Positions 1 to 6,656 of a stretch of 9,031 nt of DNA are shown here, piece by piece. Made by a program: the position numbers and the translations under genes. The stretch is from Myxococcales bacterium (GTDB taxonomy: Bacteria; Myxococcota; Polyangia; Fen-1088), in contig PMJE01000010.1 of NCBI GenBank assembly GCA_003157315.1, positions 13,301 to 22,331 of the forward strand, in the 5' to 3' direction. Below the pieces are notes generated by a model, which was not told where the DNA came from, searched no databases, and worked only from the letters and a program-made list of their open reading frames with translations. The stretch's first letter is position 1, and every line of letters begins with the position of its first letter.

Positions 1-37
1 CGAGTCCGAGACCCGCCACAAATACAGGTTCCACAGC

Positions 38-57
38 AGTCCGCGAGAGTCCGCGAC
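38..57. repeat. Tandem AGTCCGCGA doublet, possible attachment or integrase arm site
   Basis: AGTCCGCGA occurs at 38-46 and again at 48-56, a 10-base period that puts both copies on the same face of the helix. A weaker relative, AGTCCGAGA, lies at 3-11. Short phased direct repeats upstream of a P4-type integrase gene are what one expects of arm-type binding sites or the core of attL. No tRNA or tmRNA 3' end can be recognised here, so the host target gene is unknown. The assignment is by position only. Confidence 0.35.
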
Positions 58-116
58 ACCTAGCGAAATCAGCAAGTTAGCGCGGATTTGACGCCGCCAG
101 CGTCCGGTTGCATTCG

Positions 117-146
117 TTGACAGCCGCCAACATGTGGGGGTAGCCT
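117..146 (+). promoter_or_regulatory. Putative promoter of the integrase operon
   Basis: A perfect -35 consensus TTGACA stands at 117-122. After 18 bases a poor -10 candidate, TAGCCT (3 of 6 matches to TATAAT), stands at 141-146. A start near 152-154 would give a leader of about 70 bases to the ATG at 225 and would fall inside the left arm of the inverted repeat at 148-183. The weak -10 makes this tentative. Confidence 0.35.
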
Positions 147-147
147 T

Positions 148-183
148 GGGGGTAACTCACGGGACCGAAGTCGAGTTACCCCC
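148..183. promoter_or_regulatory. 11-bp perfect inverted repeat in the integrase leader, probable operator
   Basis: GGGGGTAACTC at 148-158 is the exact reverse complement of GAGTTACCCCC at 173-183, with a 14-base spacer. It lies just downstream of the putative -10 and 41 bases before the integrase ATG. In RNA it would form a strong hairpin, but no T-run follows, so an intrinsic terminator is unlikely. The half-site recurs as GGGGGTA at 136-142 and as GAGTTACCCC at 6054-6063, which favours a protein-binding site (regulator or recombination accessory protein) over chance. Confidence 0.45.
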
Positions 184-224
184 ACTGACGGGGGTTTCTG
201 GGTCGAAAAGGAGATGCCCCCACC

Positions 225-1454
225 ATGCTAACCGACACCGCGTGCAAGAAAACGAAACCGACGGGAAAGCGGATGCGCCTCTATGACACCGCTGGGATGT
301 ACCTGGAGATCGCGCCAGCCGGTGGCAAGTGGTGGCGGCTCAAGTATCGTTTCGCCGAGAAGGAGAAGCTGCTCTCACTCGGCGTGTATCCCGAAGTGAC
401 CCTAGCCGAGGCACGCACGAAGCGAGACGAAGCACGCAAGCTGCTACACGACGGCATCGACCCAAGCGCGCACCGCAAAGTGCTGAAAGCGTCCCGAGCC
501 ACCTCGGCGACCAACACCCTCAAGAACATCGCCGAGGAGTGGCTGGCGAGGTTCGAGGGCACTTGGGCACCATCGCACACCCGGGGTGTGAAGGGGCGCC
601 TAGGGAAAGACGTCTATCCTTGGATCGGTTCGCGACCTATCGCTGAAATCACCCCGCCCGAGGTCTTGGCCGTACTACGGCGCATCGAAGGGCGAGGGCG
701 CCTAGAAACTGCACACCGCGTGCGCACGCACCTGGGGATGGTATTCAGATTCGCCATCGCCACCGGGCGCGCTGAACGGGACCCTACAGCAGACCTGCGT
801 GGAGCTCTGCCGGCATCGAAGGCCAAGCACATGGCGGCCGTGACCGAGCCTGCGAAGCTGGCGGAGTTGTTGCGGGTCATCTGGGGCTACCAGGAGGGGA
901 CGCCCGTGGTCGCGGCAGCGTTGAGGTTGGCGCTCCTGCTTTTCGTGAGGCCAGGCGAGTTGCGCGCGGCCAGGTGGGCCGATATTGACTTGGTAAAGGC
1001 CGAGTGGAGGTTCACCACCAGCAAGACGCGGCAGGCGCACATCGTGCCCCTGGCCAAGCAGGCGGTCGCCATTTTGCGCGACCTGCGCCCGTTGACCGGC
1101 TTGTGCGTCTTCGTGTTCCCGTCCCAGCGGAGCAGAGATCGGCCGATGTCCGACGCCGCAGTCAACGCTGCGCTTCGCCGCATGGGCATCGACAAGACGA
1201 CGGCGAGTGGCCACGGCTTCCGCGCGACCGCCCGCACCTTGCTTGACGAGGTTCTCGGCTTCCGCGTCGACCTGATCGAGGCGCAGCTTGCCCACGCAGT
1301 CCGCGACGCGTTGGGAACGGCCTACAACCGCACCTCCTTCCTGCCCGAGCGCAAGGCGATGATGCAACGATGGGCCGACTACCTCGGCGTGCTTGCCGCG
1401 GGGGACTTCACTTTGCCGGTCGTGCAGCCAATGCCAGGGACGGGTGCGAAGTGA
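225..1454 (+). CDS. int: P4-type tyrosine integrase
   Basis: This site-specific recombinase would insert and excise the element by a covalent 3'-phosphotyrosine mechanism. At 409 aa it has the usual length of P4-type integrases. Residues 1-85 form the arm-DNA-binding domain (DUF4102 type, beginning LTDTA, with the SLGVYPEVTLAEAR motif at 51-64). Residues ~98-195 are the SAM-like core-binding domain, and ~205-385 the catalytic domain. The full catalytic set is visible: R242 (in RPGELR), K267, H330-x-x-R333, H357 and the nucleophile Y367 (in AYNRT). The ATG at 225 is favoured because it keeps the complete N-terminal domain and follows AAAAGGAGA at 206-214. The stop overlaps the GTG of the next gene (GTGA, 1451-1454), so the two are probably translated together. 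Nothing looks broken; the enzyme should be active. Confidence 0.95.
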   Translation: MLTDTACKKTKPTGKRMRLYDTAGMYLEIAPAGGKWWRLKYRFAEKEKLLSLGVYPEVTLAEARTKRDEARKLLHDGIDPSAHRKVLKASRATSATNTLKNIAEEWLARFEGTWAPSHTRGVKGRLGKDVYPWIGSRPIAEITPPEVLAVLRRIEGRGRLETAHRVRTHLGMVFRFAIATGRAERDPTADLRGALPASKAKHMAAVTEPAKLAELLRVIWGYQEGTPVVAAALRLALLLFVRPGELRAARWADIDLVKAEWRFTTSKTRQAHIVPLAKQAVAILRDLRPLTGLCVFVFPSQRSRDRPMSDAAVNAALRRMGIDKTTASGHGFRATARTLLDEVLGFRVDLIEAQLAHAVRDALGTAYNRTSFLPERKAMMQRWADYLGVLAAGDFTLPVVQPMPGTGAK

Positions 1455-2380
1455 GGCGCGGCGGCCCACACAGAACGAACGAAGCCTCACCAGGACGGGC
1501 GAAGGCGGCCCGGACGACACAGACATCCCGGCAAGGCGCGAAGGCCCCGCGGACGCGAGCGCAGCCCAGCGATTGGCTCAACGCCCACATGCTGGCGCTT
1601 GCCGAGAGACCTTCCGCCGTTCCGGGAACCCTGACTTTCATCGAGGCCCCGCCCGACCGGGCCGAGGTGGCAGAGACTCCACCGCCCACGGCGAAGCAAC
1701 TTGGTCTGACCGGTCGCGAGGCTTACGTCTACACGCTCGAGCACCCGGTGAGGCGGAAAGCCGGGCACGGCGGGGACGCGAGCGCCGGGGTGCCCAGCCC
1801 AGAGGAGCGCGCGGCGTTGTGTGATGCCGCCCGGGTCGGTACGGCGAGCCCAAAGCAGCTCTTTCTGGAAAAGCACCCTGGCCTGTTCCTCGAAGAGATT
1901 GCCGACCGTTTCGCAGAGCCGCGACGTTACCGACTACGCATGCAACTCGCCGCCCCCGGTGGCAAGGAGATTGTCAACAGGTTCACACGCAAGCTGGACG
2001 CACTGCTGTTCCGCGACTTGCGGCGCGAGCGTCCAGTCGACGTTGACGGCGAAGATCTGGTGATCCTAGGTCTTGAGGCGCTGGGAATTCCCTCTGCTGA
2101 GGCCCACGACATGATGAAGAGGAGAGCGGCCGAAGACGAGCGGCGCCGCCACTTGGCCGAGTTTGTAAGCCAGTGTTGCAAGTTTTCGGGCGAAGTGTTG
2201 GTCGGAGAGCTATACGCGGCCTATCTACAGTGGTGCAGGGTGAACCCGAGAATCACGAGGGGCGAGGAACCGTTTTCTGCAACGGCATTTACGCTGGAAT
2301 TGCTGAAGTCTTCCGGAGTCCGCCGAGCGAGAAGGCACGGCGGCCAGAGGTGCTTAAAGGGTATCTCACTGCGCGGGTGA
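1451..2380 (+). CDS. Unknown 309-aa protein with a primase-type winged-helix C-terminus
   Basis: The first ~125 residues are rich in Arg, Ala, Pro and Gly and look disordered. Residues ~140-237 appear mostly helical and charged and match no family I know. Residues ~238-309 follow the pattern of the winged-helix tail found after the helicase domain of D5/P4-type primase-helicases: a Cys/Phe-rich helix, LYAAYLQWC, a PFSATAF segment, then a basic GGQRCLKGISL end. Here that tail is detached from any helicase, so a DNA- or primase-binding accessory role is possible (inference). I chose the GTG at 1451 because it overlaps the integrase stop as GTGA, as other pairs here do. No good ribosome-binding site precedes it, and the in-frame ATG at 1589 (residue 47) would also remove the disordered start. 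Confidence 0.72.
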   Translation: MRRGGPHRTNEASPGRAKAARTTQTSRQGAKAPRTRAQPSDWLNAHMLALAERPSAVPGTLTFIEAPPDRAEVAETPPPTAKQLGLTGREAYVYTLEHPVRRKAGHGGDASAGVPSPEERAALCDAARVGTASPKQLFLEKHPGLFLEEIADRFAEPRRYRLRMQLAAPGGKEIVNRFTRKLDALLFRDLRRERPVDVDGEDLVILGLEALGIPSAEAHDMMKRRAAEDERRRHLAEFVSQCCKFSGEVLVGELYAAYLQWCRVNPRITRGEEPFSATAFTLELLKSSGVRRARRHGGQRCLKGISLRG

Positions 2381-2425
2381 CAGGTTAGGTCCACGTCGCG
2401 GCGGCGTCCGCGGGGATCGCGTACC

Positions 2426-2433
2426 ACCTAGGT
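2426..2433. promoter_or_regulatory. ACCTAGGT palindrome directly before the HTH gene
   Basis: The 53-base gap 2381-2433 is the largest gap between genes in the window. It ends in the perfect 8-base palindrome ACCTAGGT touching the ATG at 2434. Just upstream CGCGG (2397-2401) and CCGCG (2408-2412) can form a short GC stem. I see no convincing -35/-10 pair. Because no purine-rich ribosome-binding site is visible either, the palindrome could be an operator at which the downstream HTH protein controls itself, but 8 bases can arise by chance in GC-rich DNA. Confidence 0.25.
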
Positions 2434-2673
2434 ATGCACTCGCAGACACGCATGCAGACCCCGGATGCCCGGCTCCGGGGCGAGATAGTAGACCCGTCGA
2501 CGGCCGCAGCACTCCGGGCGTACATTTACCGCGCGGGCTGGCGCCGCACCGGCGTCGAGTTGCGGGCGTCAGAGCGCACCCTGCGCGCCGTCCTGGCGGG
2601 CCGGCCCATCCTGCACGGCTCGGCGGTGGCGCTGCGGCTAGCGCTGGCTACGCAGCCGGAGGCCCGCCCATGA
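2434..2673 (+). CDS. Small helix-turn-helix protein
   Basis: A 79-aa protein. Residues ~24-72 fit a small HTH fold: a helix over ALRAYIYRAG, a turn, a recognition-type helix around ASERTLRAVLAG, and a closing helix. The pattern 'helix-x-G-x-x-x-T-A-x-x-L-x-A-S-x-x-T-L-x-x-x-L-A-G' recalls short DNA-binding proteins that often sit beside AlpA genes in integrated elements. It is probably a transcriptional regulator or excision accessory protein. The ATG at 2434 is taken as the start; a second in-frame ATG at 2452 is equally possible since neither has a clear ribosome-binding site. The stop overlaps the next start as ATGA (2670-2673). Confidence 0.7.
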   Translation: MHSQTRMQTPDARLRGEIVDPSTAAALRAYIYRAGWRRTGVELRASERTLRAVLAGRPILHGSAVALRLALATQPEARP

Positions 2674-2888
2674 CCGCCGAGACCGCACCCCTATGTTTGC
2701 TGCGCCTGCCGCAAGTCAAAGCGCGGGTCGGACTGCAACGGACGGCGATCTACGACGGCATCAAGCTCGGCACGTTCCCACCGCCGATCAAGCTAGGGCG
2801 CCGATGCGTCGCCTGGCCGTCCGACGTGATCGACGGGTGGGTGCGCGCACGAATCGCCGAGCGACCGGCGCCGGAGGCAAGGCGATGA
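2670..2888 (+). CDS. AlpA-family phage regulator
   Basis: A 72-aa MerR-like winged-helix protein of the AlpA family, the usual length for it. Visible family marks are the opening LLRLPQVKARVGL, the helix-turn-helix with AIYDGIKLGTFPPPIKLG (residues ~26-43), and the VAWPSDVIDGWVRARI end (~47-62). AlpA of cryptic prophage CP4-57 activates expression of the slpA integrase/excision gene; relatives in P4-like islands act as activators or excisionases. Here it would control excision or the replication gene that it overlaps (ATGA, 2885-2888). It is not beside the integrase but 1.2 kb downstream in the same direction. Confidence 0.9.
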   Translation: MTAETAPLCLLRLPQVKARVGLQRTAIYDGIKLGTFPPPIKLGRRCVAWPSDVIDGWVRARIAERPAPEARR

Positions 2889-5398
2889 CCCCGATCAAGA
2901 CAGTCCTGGCCGCAGCAGAGGCGCACGCCGAAGTCAAACGCGTTGGCGGTGAATTTGTCACGAACTGGCCCGCCCCCGGCCATCCTGACGAGCACCCGTC
3001 GTGCCATATCCGCGAAATGGACGACGGAACAGTCGTTATCAAGTGCAGGTCAAGAAACTGCTCCTTCGAGGACATGGCCAAGGGACTAGGACTACCGGAG
3101 CGCGATTTCTTCCCGCCGAAACCAGAGAAGCGCAAGCAGAAAGAGCTTGGCCCGTGTGTTGCCACATTCCTCTATGAGTTGACCCACGGCAAGACCGCTT
3201 ACAAGGCGTGCCGCTTTCAGTTTCCTGGCTCAACCGAGAAGACCTTCATCCTCTTCCGCCCCGACGGAAATGGAAAATGGATCGCCAACCTGAAGGACGT
3301 CGAACGCATCCCTTACCGTTGGCCTGAACTGTTGGAGGCTGACCCATCGGCGCCCATCTGCATCTTTGAGGGCGAACGCAAAGTTGACCTAGCCCGAGAC
3401 AAGCTAGGCGTTATTGCCACGTGCAATCCTGGCGGCACTGGCGGATCGAATCTGTGGAAGACGCCGGCCTTTCAAAAGGCCGTGAAGGGCCGGGACATCA
3501 TCATCATTCCCGACCACGACGAACCCGGCGAGAAACACGCCGCGACGGTTGCACCAGCAATTGTGAGCGTCGCCAAGTCGATCAAGGTCGTGCGCCTGCC
3601 CCTGAAGAACCAAGGTGACGACGTTGTGCAGTTCATCGAGGCGGGCGGCACGCGCGAACAGTTCCTTGCGCTGGTAGCTGCTGCGCCAGTGTGGACGCCA
3701 GCGCCAGCCGAGGCGACCGTGCGCCGCCTACGCCCGGAGATCGAGGTGGGGACGGATGAGTCCAGGGTCGTCGATGAGGCGATCGCAGCGCTGGCCATCG
3801 CACCGGAGGTGTACGTCAGAGGCCCCGAGGTCGTAGAGATCGTGACCGACACACCGGCCACCCGCGGGGTGACCCGCGCTGGCCCACTCGTGCGGATACA
3901 CCGATCGCCCGAGCCCCGCGTGCGCGAGCTGCTATCTACCTACGCTCAGTGGATGTCGACCGGCCGCGACGGTGAGTCGCTCGTCGAGGCCCATCCGCCG
4001 CTATGGGCGGTGAGGGCTGTCGTGTCCCGTGGCCACTGGCCGGCGCTGCGCCCACTGATCGCTGTGGCCGAGGCGCCGACGATGCGCCCCGACGGCACGA
4101 TCCTCACTGAGCCGGGATATGATCCCGCGACTGGGATCTACCTGGCGCCGGGCGTGCGAGTAACAATCCCGGATCACCCGACGCGCGACCAGGCGATCGC
4201 GGCGGTGGCCGAGCTAGCCGACATCATCGGAGATTTTCCGCTTGCGAGTGAAGCCGGCCGTAGCGCATGGCTCGCGGGCGTGCTCACCGCTACCGTGCGC
4301 CCGGCGATCGACGGTCCCGCTCCGATGATTATCATCGACGCGTCCGTGCCCGGCGCCGGCAAGACCCTCATGGTCGATGCATCGGCCATGATCACCACCG
4401 GGCGCCCGGCGGCGCGCACCACATTCGTGGCCGACGATGCAGAGATGCGCAAACGGATCACTGCGATCGCGCTCGCTGGCGATCCCCTCGCCCTACTGGA
4501 CAATGTCGTGGGCACGATCGGGTGCCCGTCGCTCGACGCTGCGTTGACGGGCACGACCTGGCGCGATCGGGTGCTCGGATCGTCTGCGATGACGGCAGAG
4601 CTGCCCATGCGCACGGTGTGGTGGGCCACCGGCAACGGGCTAGTCATCGGCGCGGATCTCATCCGGCGCGCCCTACTCGTGCGCCTAGAGCCCATGATGG
4701 AGCGTCCGGAGGAGCGCACGGGCTGGCGGCACCCGCGACTACTCGATCATGTGCGCGATGTCCGCGCCGAGCTACTGTCCGCCGCGCTCACGATCCCGCG
4801 TGCCTATGTGGTAGCTGGCAGGCCAGACCAGAGGCTCACCCCGATGGGCTCCTACACGGCATGGTCGGATCTCGTGCGCTCGGCCGTGGTGTGGGCCGGC
4901 ATGGCTGACCCGTGCGCCACCGTCGGCGAAATTCGGGCGTGCGACCCGCGCGCGGACGCCCTGGCGGGACTGCTCGCGACGTGGCCAGCGGCCCCGGACG
5001 CGCCCGCCACCGTCGCCGAGTTATTGGCCGCCGCGACACCCGGTACGCCATGGCGCGCGGCGCTCTGCGAGTGGTGCCCACCCCGAGGCGCGGATCTTCT
5101 ACCCGTCTCCCGCGCGCTGGGGAACAGGCTGCGGGGCGTCCGGCGTCGAGTCGTGGGCGCACAGTACATAGATGCCGGGCCGCACGGGCGCGGCGGTGTG
5201 TCGTGGCTGCTCCGCGCGACCGGATCGAGACTGCCGAGCCGTGACTGTGTGACTCCCGTGACTCTGGTATCCCGCTACGCGTGTAACGAACAAGTTCAGA
5301 ATATAGATATAGGGGGTAGGACAGTCACCACCGTCACACAGTCACAGGGCTCAGATGATGGGCCAGACCCTGGCGACGGCGAGGGGGAAGTTTCGTGA
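2885..5398 (+). CDS. Primase-helicase: CHC2-like finger, TOPRIM domain and AAA+ helicase
   Basis: An 837-aa replication protein that would prime and unwind the element's own DNA. Residues ~21-70 form a CHC2-like finger with H33, C40, C54 and C59; the first Cys of the usual C-P-x-H is Ala30, so metal binding may be altered. The TOPRIM domain spans ~156-265, with acidic E162/E164 (FEGER) and D210/D212 (PDHDEPG). A variable linker covers ~270-430. The AAA+ helicase region (~435-650) has Walker A PGAGKT (489-494, K493), a Walker B-like LLDN (D539), sensor N584 (ATGNG) and arginine-finger candidates R594/R595. A winged helix seems to occupy ~720-777. The ATG at 2885 is chosen over an upstream in-frame ATG at 2693 because it overlaps the alpA-like stop as ATGA and the earlier start would cover that whole gene. 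The C-terminal tail is low complexity and overlies an origin-like repeat. Confidence 0.9.
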   Translation: MTPIKTVLAAAEAHAEVKRVGGEFVTNWPAPGHPDEHPSCHIREMDDGTVVIKCRSRNCSFEDMAKGLGLPERDFFPPKPEKRKQKELGPCVATFLYELTHGKTAYKACRFQFPGSTEKTFILFRPDGNGKWIANLKDVERIPYRWPELLEADPSAPICIFEGERKVDLARDKLGVIATCNPGGTGGSNLWKTPAFQKAVKGRDIIIIPDHDEPGEKHAATVAPAIVSVAKSIKVVRLPLKNQGDDVVQFIEAGGTREQFLALVAAAPVWTPAPAEATVRRLRPEIEVGTDESRVVDEAIAALAIAPEVYVRGPEVVEIVTDTPATRGVTRAGPLVRIHRSPEPRVRELLSTYAQWMSTGRDGESLVEAHPPLWAVRAVVSRGHWPALRPLIAVAEAPTMRPDGTILTEPGYDPATGIYLAPGVRVTIPDHPTRDQAIAAVAELADIIGDFPLASEAGRSAWLAGVLTATVRPAIDGPAPMIIIDASVPGAGKTLMVDASAMITTGRPAARTTFVADDAEMRKRITAIALAGDPLALLDNVVGTIGCPSLDAALTGTTWRDRVLGSSAMTAELPMRTVWWATGNGLVIGADLIRRALLVRLEPMMERPEERTGWRHPRLLDHVRDVRAELLSAALTIPRAYVVAGRPDQRLTPMGSYTAWSDLVRSAVVWAGMADPCATVGEIRACDPRADALAGLLATWPAAPDAPATVAELLAAATPGTPWRAALCEWCPPRGADLLPVSRALGNRLRGVRRRVVGAQYIDAGPHGRGGVSWLLRATGSRLPSRDCVTPVTLVSRYACNEQVQNIDIGGRTVTTVTQSQGSDDGPDPGDGEGEVS
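5241..5345. repeat. Mirror-symmetric GTGAC boxes around an AT-rich core, candidate replication origin
   Basis: On the + strand GTGAC stands at 5241, 5249 and 5258; its complement GTCAC stands at 5324, 5333 and 5341. The spacings (8 then 9; 9 then 8) are exactly mirrored about base 5293. The outer pairs form a perfect 13-base inverted repeat, GTGACTGTGTGAC (5241-5253) against GTCACACAGTCAC (5333-5345). Between the arms, 5284-5311 has 7 G/C in 28 bases in an otherwise GC-rich gene. Iteron-like boxes plus an easily melted core at the end of a primase-helicase gene is the layout of a replication origin. It could instead be an operator. The function is inferred. Confidence 0.6.
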
Positions 5399-5958
5399 CG
5401 GCCCTCTCCATCCTGGCGCAGGCCACCGCGGCCGGGCTCACGCTGCGACCTTGTGGCGACAAGATCCGCTTCAAGCCAGCGGCGCGCCTGACGCCGGAAT
5501 TGAAAGCCGCCATGGTGGAGAACAAGCAGGAGGTACTGGACCTGCTACGTGCTGGCCGCGTCGCCGAGATAAGGGCCTTCTACGGCCAAGCCTTCGTGCG
5601 GTTGTCCGGCATGTATCCTGACTCACTACTTGGCGACCTGTGGCTGATCGTCTCGCGTGAGCATCCCTCCCTGGCGACGTCCATTGAACGCGCCGAGTAT
5701 GCCGCGGACGCATCGGCACTGGCCTTCCAGCGTGGCGACGACGTGGACTCCTCGGCGTTTCTTGCCTACCTGCGTACGTGGGAGGCGGCATGGCGCGAGG
5801 CCATCGCACTGGTCACGGCCAGCACTGACAGGTGCTCCGACTGCGGCCGGACGGACGCCACCATCATGGTCACGACGGACACCGGGCGGTTTTGCCGGCG
5901 GTGTCTGAGGCCCGCGCCACTGAACAGCCCACCGAAGGGAGCGCGGCGAGATGCGTGA
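5395..5958 (+). CDS. TubC-N-like domain and zinc ribbon protein
   Basis: A 187-aa protein with three parts. Residues 1-54 match the TubC N-terminal docking-domain type fold: a helix (SILAQATAAGLTL), a strand pair with GDKIRFKPAA, then LTPELKAAMVENKQEVLDLL. This fold was named from polyketide/peptide synthase docking but is common in phage and island proteins of unknown role, often near the primase. Residues ~85-140 are helical with a DSSAFLAYLRTWE motif. Residues 147-170 form a zinc ribbon, C147-x2-C150-x16-C167-x2-C170. The GTG at 5395 overlaps the primase-helicase stop (GTGA). The middle and zinc parts are repeated by the next two genes. A DNA- or protein-binding accessory role in replication is a guess from position. 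Confidence 0.75.
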   Translation: MTALSILAQATAAGLTLRPCGDKIRFKPAARLTPELKAAMVENKQEVLDLLRAGRVAEIRAFYGQAFVRLSGMYPDSLLGDLWLIVSREHPSLATSIERAEYAADASALAFQRGDDVDSSAFLAYLRTWEAAWREAIALVTASTDRCSDCGRTDATIMVTTDTGRFCRRCLRPAPLNSPPKGARRDA

Positions 5959-6445
5959 AAACACCGTCCCGCAGCAGTTGGATTGCCCGCCTAGCAACCG
6001 AACTGAGCACCTAACCCCGCGTGGGGCTTGCACTTCAGCCGGTGCGTTAGCGGGAGTTACCCCGGAAGTTACCCGCACAAATGCCGTGCTGACCCCCAAA
6101 TTCCCCCATCGGCATCACGATACCGAAGCCACTTGGCGAGCCGCGAGAAGCTGGCTCACGCTCGCCTTCCCGGCGGGCCTGGACGTTGCCCGCGTCGAGT
6201 TACAGGCCCGTTTTCCAGACTTGGCGCAAAACATCGCATTCCTCGAACAGGCGGCAGAGCGCGAGGCCAGCACCTTCGAGAACACGGCAGACGCCGACAT
6301 GAGCGCTTTCCTGGCCGCGCTCGGTACGTGGGAAAAGGCCACGCTCGACGGCCTGGCCGCGCTCGACCACGCACGGCTGGAGGCATCCCCCGGCCGCCAG
6401 CTTGACCTTCCGCAATTGCGGAAGCTGGAGGCTCCCCATGTCTGA
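5951..6445 (+). CDS. Paralogue of the middle domain of the TubC-N-like protein
   Basis: A 164-aa protein of unknown function. Residues 89-128 align without gaps to residues 91-130 of the preceding protein, with 20 of 40 identical, including the shared SAFLA and TWE. The first ~55 residues are unrelated, look unstructured, and are encoded by DNA with GTTACCC motifs that also occur before the integrase. The gene overlaps both neighbours by 8 bases (ATGCGTGA at 5951-5958, ATGTCTGA at 6438-6445), so its translation is likely coupled. It lacks the TubC-N part and the zinc ribbon; the ribbon follows as a separate gene. The start could lie further in, but only the ATG at 5951 gives the overlap. Confidence 0.7.
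   Translation: MRENTVPQQLDCPPSNRTEHLTPRGACTSAGALAGVTPEVTRTNAVLTPKFPHRHHDTEATWRAARSWLTLAFPAGLDVARVELQARFPDLAQNIAFLEQAAEREASTFENTADADMSAFLAALGTWEKATLDGLAALDHARLEASPGRQLDLPQLRKLEAPHV
6054..6074. repeat. Two GTTACCC motifs matching the integrase-leader repeat
   Basis: GAGTTACCCC at 6054-6063 equals ten bases of the inverted-repeat arm at 173-183. A second, shorter copy, AGTTACCCG, follows at about 6067-6075. They lie within the weakly conserved 5' part of the coding region starting at 5951. Together with GGGGGTA at 136, 148 and 5312 they may be scattered sites for one element-encoded DNA-binding protein. The function is not shown by the sequence. Confidence 0.3.
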
Positions 6446-6656
6446 GACCACCGCCACCGCGAGCCGCGAGCCCTGCTCAACCTGTGGCACGACCCTGTGG
6501 ACCGAGGCGCACTTTGTAAACGGCTCGCTGATTTGCTCGCCTTGCGCGCGCGAGATTCGCCGCACCGTCGAATCGAAACCCATGCCGCCGACTGCAAGCC
6601 AGCGAGCCCAGCTCGAACTGTGGGTGCGCGGCCCGCATCGGAGTGCGAGGCTATGA
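6438..6656 (+). CDS. Small zinc-ribbon protein
   Basis: A 72-aa protein with C13-x2-C16-x16-C33-x2-C36, presumably one bound zinc. The spacing equals that of the C-terminal ribbon of the protein encoded at 5395-5958, and it directly follows the paralogue of that protein's middle domain, so the two genes look like a split second copy. The ATG at 6438 overlaps the previous stop in ATGTCTGA. An earlier in-frame ATG at 6402 is less likely because it would extend the overlap without adding conserved sequence. The role is unknown: nucleic-acid or protein binding. Confidence 0.68.
   Translation: MSETTATASREPCSTCGTTLWTEAHFVNGSLICSPCAREIRRTVESKPMPPTASQRAQLELWVRGPHRSARL

Noticed and set aside
1..120. 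tRNA or tmRNA 3' end as integration target
   Set aside because: No GGTTC-type T-arm with a pairing acceptor stem and no CCA end could be found.
148..183. Inverted repeat read as an intrinsic terminator of an upstream host gene
   Set aside because: No T-run follows on either side, and the repeat lies inside the integrase leader downstream of a TTGACA box.
702..1526. 274-codon open frame on the - strand opposite the integrase
   Set aside because: It is a shadow of the high-GC integrase gene. The product is Arg/Gly/His-rich without a domain, and the + strand integrase is certain.
2693..2884. In-frame 64-codon N-terminal extension of the primase-helicase
   Set aside because: It is a shadow of the AlpA-like gene in another frame, Arg-rich without similarity to primases; the ATGA overlap at 2885 gives a better start.
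5296..5320. AT-rich stretch as a promoter for the genes from 5395
   Set aside because: TATAGAT-like bases are present, but no -35 at proper distance is found, and the downstream gene is coupled by a GTGA overlap. The mirrored boxes fit an origin or operator better.
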